A DNA stretch of 43,686 nucleotides from Ferrimonas sediminum (GTDB lineage: Bacteria; Pseudomonadota; Gammaproteobacteria; Enterobacterales; Shewanellaceae), in NCBI RefSeq assembly GCF_900100175.1, contig NZ_FNEM01000018.1:56782-100467 (forward strand), written 5' to 3'. A program made the translations under genes and the position numbers. How positions within the stretch are numbered: position 1 is the stretch's first letter; each line of letters begins with the position of its first letter. Shown in pieces: positions 41,464 through 43,686 of the stretch. The notes below the pieces were generated by a model. It did no database searches. It saw only the letters and a program-made list of their open reading frames with translations, and had not been told where the DNA came from.

Positions 41464-42882
41464 ATGACAAAGCTTATTTCAAAACAAGTTATTGCTGATA
41501 GTGGTATCGCCTTTGGCACTAGTGGAGCACGTGGGTTAGTGACTCAGTTTACTGCCGAAGTATGTGCAGCTTTCGCTCATGCCTTTGTGGCGGTGATGAA
41601 AGAGTCTTATGAGGTTAGGCGAATTGCTTTAGCGATTGATAATCGCCCAAGTAGCTGTGATATGGCAAAAGCTTGCGCGGCCGCTTTGGTTGAATGTAAT
41701 ATCGAAACGGTTTTCTACGGTGTAGTGCCTACCCCTGCATTGGCCTATGCTGCGATGCAAGAAAATATCCCATCGATAATGATTACAGGTAGCCATATTC
41801 CCTTTGACCGGAATGGGATTAAGTTTTACCGGCCTGATGGAGAAATATCTAAGGCTGATGAGTTATCTATTCTGTCGGCTAAGGTTTGCTTTTCTCACAT
41901 TGAGAAGCTGTCTGAAATTGAGATTTCCCAGGTTGCTGCAGATTTTTATCTCGAGCGTTATATTTCCTTATTTGACTCCCCTTGGTTAAAAGGAAAACGC
42001 ATCGGTATTTATGAACATTCCAGTGCTGGTAGAGAGCTATATGCTAAGCTGTTTACTAAACTCGGGGCGGAAGTTATGTCGCTTGAGCGTAGTGACCAGT
42101 TTGTTCCCATTGATACTGAGGCCGTGTCAGATGACGATAAAGCTAAAGCTAAGATTTGGTCGCAGCAGTACCAATTTGATGCAATTTTTTCTACTGATGG
42201 TGATGGCGACCGTCCGATGATTGCAGATGAAACAGGCGAGTGGCTGAGAGGGGATATTCTTGGACTACTATGTTCACAAGCATTGCAGATCGAAGCTTTA
42301 GCTGTTCCAGTAAGCTGTAATACTGCTATCGAAGCATGTGGTTCCTTTAAGCATGTTGTAAGAACACGAATAGGTTCCCCTTATGTCATTGCAGAGTTGA
42401 ACAGATTATCGGATTTTCCTCGAATTGCTGGTTTTGAGGCTAATGGTGGTTACCTATTAGGCTCTGATATTGAGATTAACGGAAAATCACTGAAGGCTTT
42501 GCCTACACGGGATGCTCTGCTACCTGCGCTTATGTTGCTCATGGCTGTTGGGCAAGGTAAGATTTCTGAATTAGTTAACGCATTGCCCAACCGAATCACT
42601 CATAGCGATCGAATTAAAGGTTTTGCTACCGAGCGTAGCAAAGCAATTATCGCAAAAGGTCTTGAAGACACTGAGGCTTTGGCTAGGAGCCTCGGCTTTG
42701 ATAATACTATTGTAAAGGTAGATAGCACCGATGGTATGCGGATTACCTTTGATTGCGGTGATATCGTTCATTTGCGGCCATCAGGCAATGCACCGGAAAT
42801 TCGTTGTTATGCTGAAGCAAGTAACTATAGTCGTGCTAAAAAATACGTAGATTTAATCTTGGATAGAATCACTGAAATCTGA
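41464..42882 (+). CDS. manB: Phosphomannomutase
   Basis: The 472-aa alpha-D-phosphohexomutase interconverts mannose-6-P and mannose-1-P for ManC. The phosphoserine is S110 in [17 protein letters not shown], the metal loop STDGDGDRP has D245, D247 and D249, and the sugar loop [10 protein letters not shown] and phosphate loop [10 protein letters not shown] are present. The TGSHIP active loop differs from the common TASHNP form, placing it in a separate clade of the family. Activity on glucose phosphates is possible. AAGGTAG lies about 9 bases before the ATG. Confidence 0.93.
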   Translation: MTKLISKQVIADSGIAFGTSGARGLVTQFTAEVCAAFAHAFVAVMKESYEVRRIALAIDNRPSSCDMAKACAAALVECNIETVFYGVVPTPALAYAAMQENIPSIMITGSHIPFDRNGIKFYRPDGEISKADELSILSAKVCFSHIEKLSEIEISQVAADFYLERYISLFDSPWLKGKRIGIYEHSSAGRELYAKLFTKLGAEVMSLERSDQFVPIDTEAVSDDDKAKAKIWSQQYQFDAIFSTDGDGDRPMIADETGEWLRGDILGLLCSQALQIEALAVPVSCNTAIEACGSFKHVVRTRIGSPYVIAELNRLSDFPRIAGFEANGGYLLGSDIEINGKSLKALPTRDALLPALMLLMAVGQGKISELVNALPNRITHSDRIKGFATERSKAIIAKGLEDTEALARSLGFDNTIVKVDSTDGMRITFDCGDIVHLRPSGNAPEIRCYAEASNYSRAKKYVDLILDRITEI

Positions 42883-43232
42883 CGTTTTATTGTTAGGATG
42901 CTTTAGCGTTATCGAGTTAAAGCTGTGACTAAATTTGGTTGTCATATATTCCATTAATAAATTGGTAAATTCTGGAGCGTGCTGAGAGTAGACTTTAGAT
43001 GGCCGCTCAGGCCAGGGTGAGTGCGCGAAGTAACACAGATCAAACTTTCGGTAATCGAGGCCCAGCTAAGGCCAACACTATGTGCATTTATTCATCGAAG
43101 ATTGAGGTGATTTTTAACCGCCAGGTCGATGCCGAACAAGAACTGAACATACGTGGACTTGCCCTGCCGCTCAGGCTCAGTCAATCTTGACGATTGGGCA
43201 TCAAAATAGAATTAGAATACAGGCATTGAATT
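42883..43232. other. 350-base junction between the polysaccharide block and GC-rich backbone
   Basis: The first ~110 bases are AT-rich and then base composition rises sharply near 42990. A 63-codon open frame (42999-43190) and reverse-strand reading (QGKSTYVQFLFGIDLAVKNHL before a stop) both look like debris of a former gene, but neither is recognisable. No promoter was assigned with confidence. Confidence 0.4.
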
Positions 43233-43686
43233 ATGAGAGTATTGGTTACCGGCGCCGCCGGTTTTATCGGCTTTTACACCAGCAAACGACTGCTGGCCAT
43301 GGGCCACCAGGTAGTGGGGTTGGACAACCTCAACGACTACTACGATGTAGCCCTCAAGCGTGCTCGCTTGGAGCTGTTGGTGCCGGAAGAGAACTTCAGC
43401 TTCGTTGAGCTGGATTTGGCAGACCGGGACGGCATGGCCAGGGTGTTTGCCAATGACAAGTTCGATCGGGTGATCCACCTCGCCGCCCAGGCCGGCGTGC
43501 GCTACTCCATCGACAACCCCATGGCCTATCTGGACTCCAACCTGGCCGGCATGCTGACCATCCTCGAAGGCTGTCGTCAGCAACAGGTACCGCACCTGGT
43601 GTACGCCTCCTCTTCGTCGGTGTACGGCATGAACAAGAAGGTGCCCTTCAGTGAAACCGATGCGGTCGATCACCCCATCAGCCTGT
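43233..43686 (+). CDS. NAD-dependent UDP-sugar epimerase (UDP-glucuronate 4-epimerase-like), partial
   Basis: The gene runs off the window after 151 codons. The N terminus MRVLVTGAAGFIGFYTSKRLLAMGHQVVGLDNLNDYYDVALKRARL, then HLAAQAGVRYSIDNPMAYLDSNLAGMLTILEGCR and YASSSSVYGMNKKVPFSETD, match the UDP-glucuronate 4-epimerase branch of extended SDRs; DNLNDYYDVALKRARL is typical of it. Such genes often end O-antigen or capsule loci (making UDP-GalA). GC-rich codon use, unlike manB, indicates backbone DNA. The catalytic YxxxK lies beyond the window. Confidence 0.88.
   Translation, partial: MRVLVTGAAGFIGFYTSKRLLAMGHQVVGLDNLNDYYDVALKRARLELLVPEENFSFVELDLADRDGMARVFANDKFDRVIHLAAQAGVRYSIDNPMAYLDSNLAGMLTILEGCRQQQVPHLVYASSSSVYGMNKKVPFSETDAVDHPISL

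Overview
The window looks like chromosome of a polarly flagellated marine gammaproteobacterium in the Shewanella/Ferrimonas/Vibrio range. The evidence is the flhA-flhF-flhG-fliA-cheYZAB-parC-parP-cheW-DUF2802 order, a polar-flagellum and polar-chemotaxis arrangement typical of that group. By eye, the flanking genes are GC-rich and the 25-43 kb polysaccharide block is AT-rich. The genus is an inference; Ferrimonas/Shewanella-like is my best guess.

Layout. (1) 1-0.9 kb: dense array of short palindromic BIME/REP-like repeats. (2) 1.1-13.7 kb: one co-directional flagellar/chemotaxis operon. It is preceded by a strong sigma-54 promoter match and closed by a Rho-independent terminator. Many genes overlap or are separated by a few bases, and several start with GTG or TTG. 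FlhF/FlhG set flagellar place and number, FliA switches on late genes, CheY/Z/A/B/W form the signalling core, and ParC/ParP place the arrays at the pole. A small membrane-anchored coiled-coil protein of unknown role sits between cheB and parC. (3) 13.7-14.4 kb: second repeat array, with 81-bp and about 201-bp direct duplications. (4) 14.4-16.0 kb, minus strand: a FliK-like protein and a stand-alone FlhB C-terminal domain (FlhX). (5) 16.1-18.1 kb: an MlaA-like lipid-transport protein without a lipobox cysteine, and an atypical receiver-domain protein. (6) 18.1-18.6 kb: third repeat array. (7) 18.7-20.2 kb, minus strand: a POT-family peptide transporter with a good sigma-70 promoter and a terminator.

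(8) 20.6-42.9 kb: a surface polysaccharide (O-antigen/capsule) locus. It opens with two tandem RfaH/NusG-type antiterminator paralogues separated by an apparent terminator and an ops-like motif. Then come an SLBB export protein, a Wzz-type chain-length protein and WecA. A 1.4-kb stretch with a decayed ISAs1-family transposase follows. Next is an AT-rich cassette: an FrhB-like Fe-S protein, probable Wzx and Wzy, a polysaccharide pyruvyl transferase, a GT2, a hexapeptide acyltransferase and two GT4s. After it come gmd, rmd, manC and manB. Together these suggest a WecA-initiated, Wzx/Wzy-type glycan containing GDP-mannose-derived D-rhamnose and possibly acyl and pyruvyl groups. (9) 43.2 kb to the end: a GC-rich UDP-sugar epimerase, cut by the window edge.

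No tRNA, rRNA or CRISPR array was seen. The most unusual items are the covarying repeat arrays, the double RfaH leader, the FrhB-like/pyruvyl transferase pairing in a bacterium not expected to make F420, and the unexplained coiled-coil gene in the chemotaxis operon.
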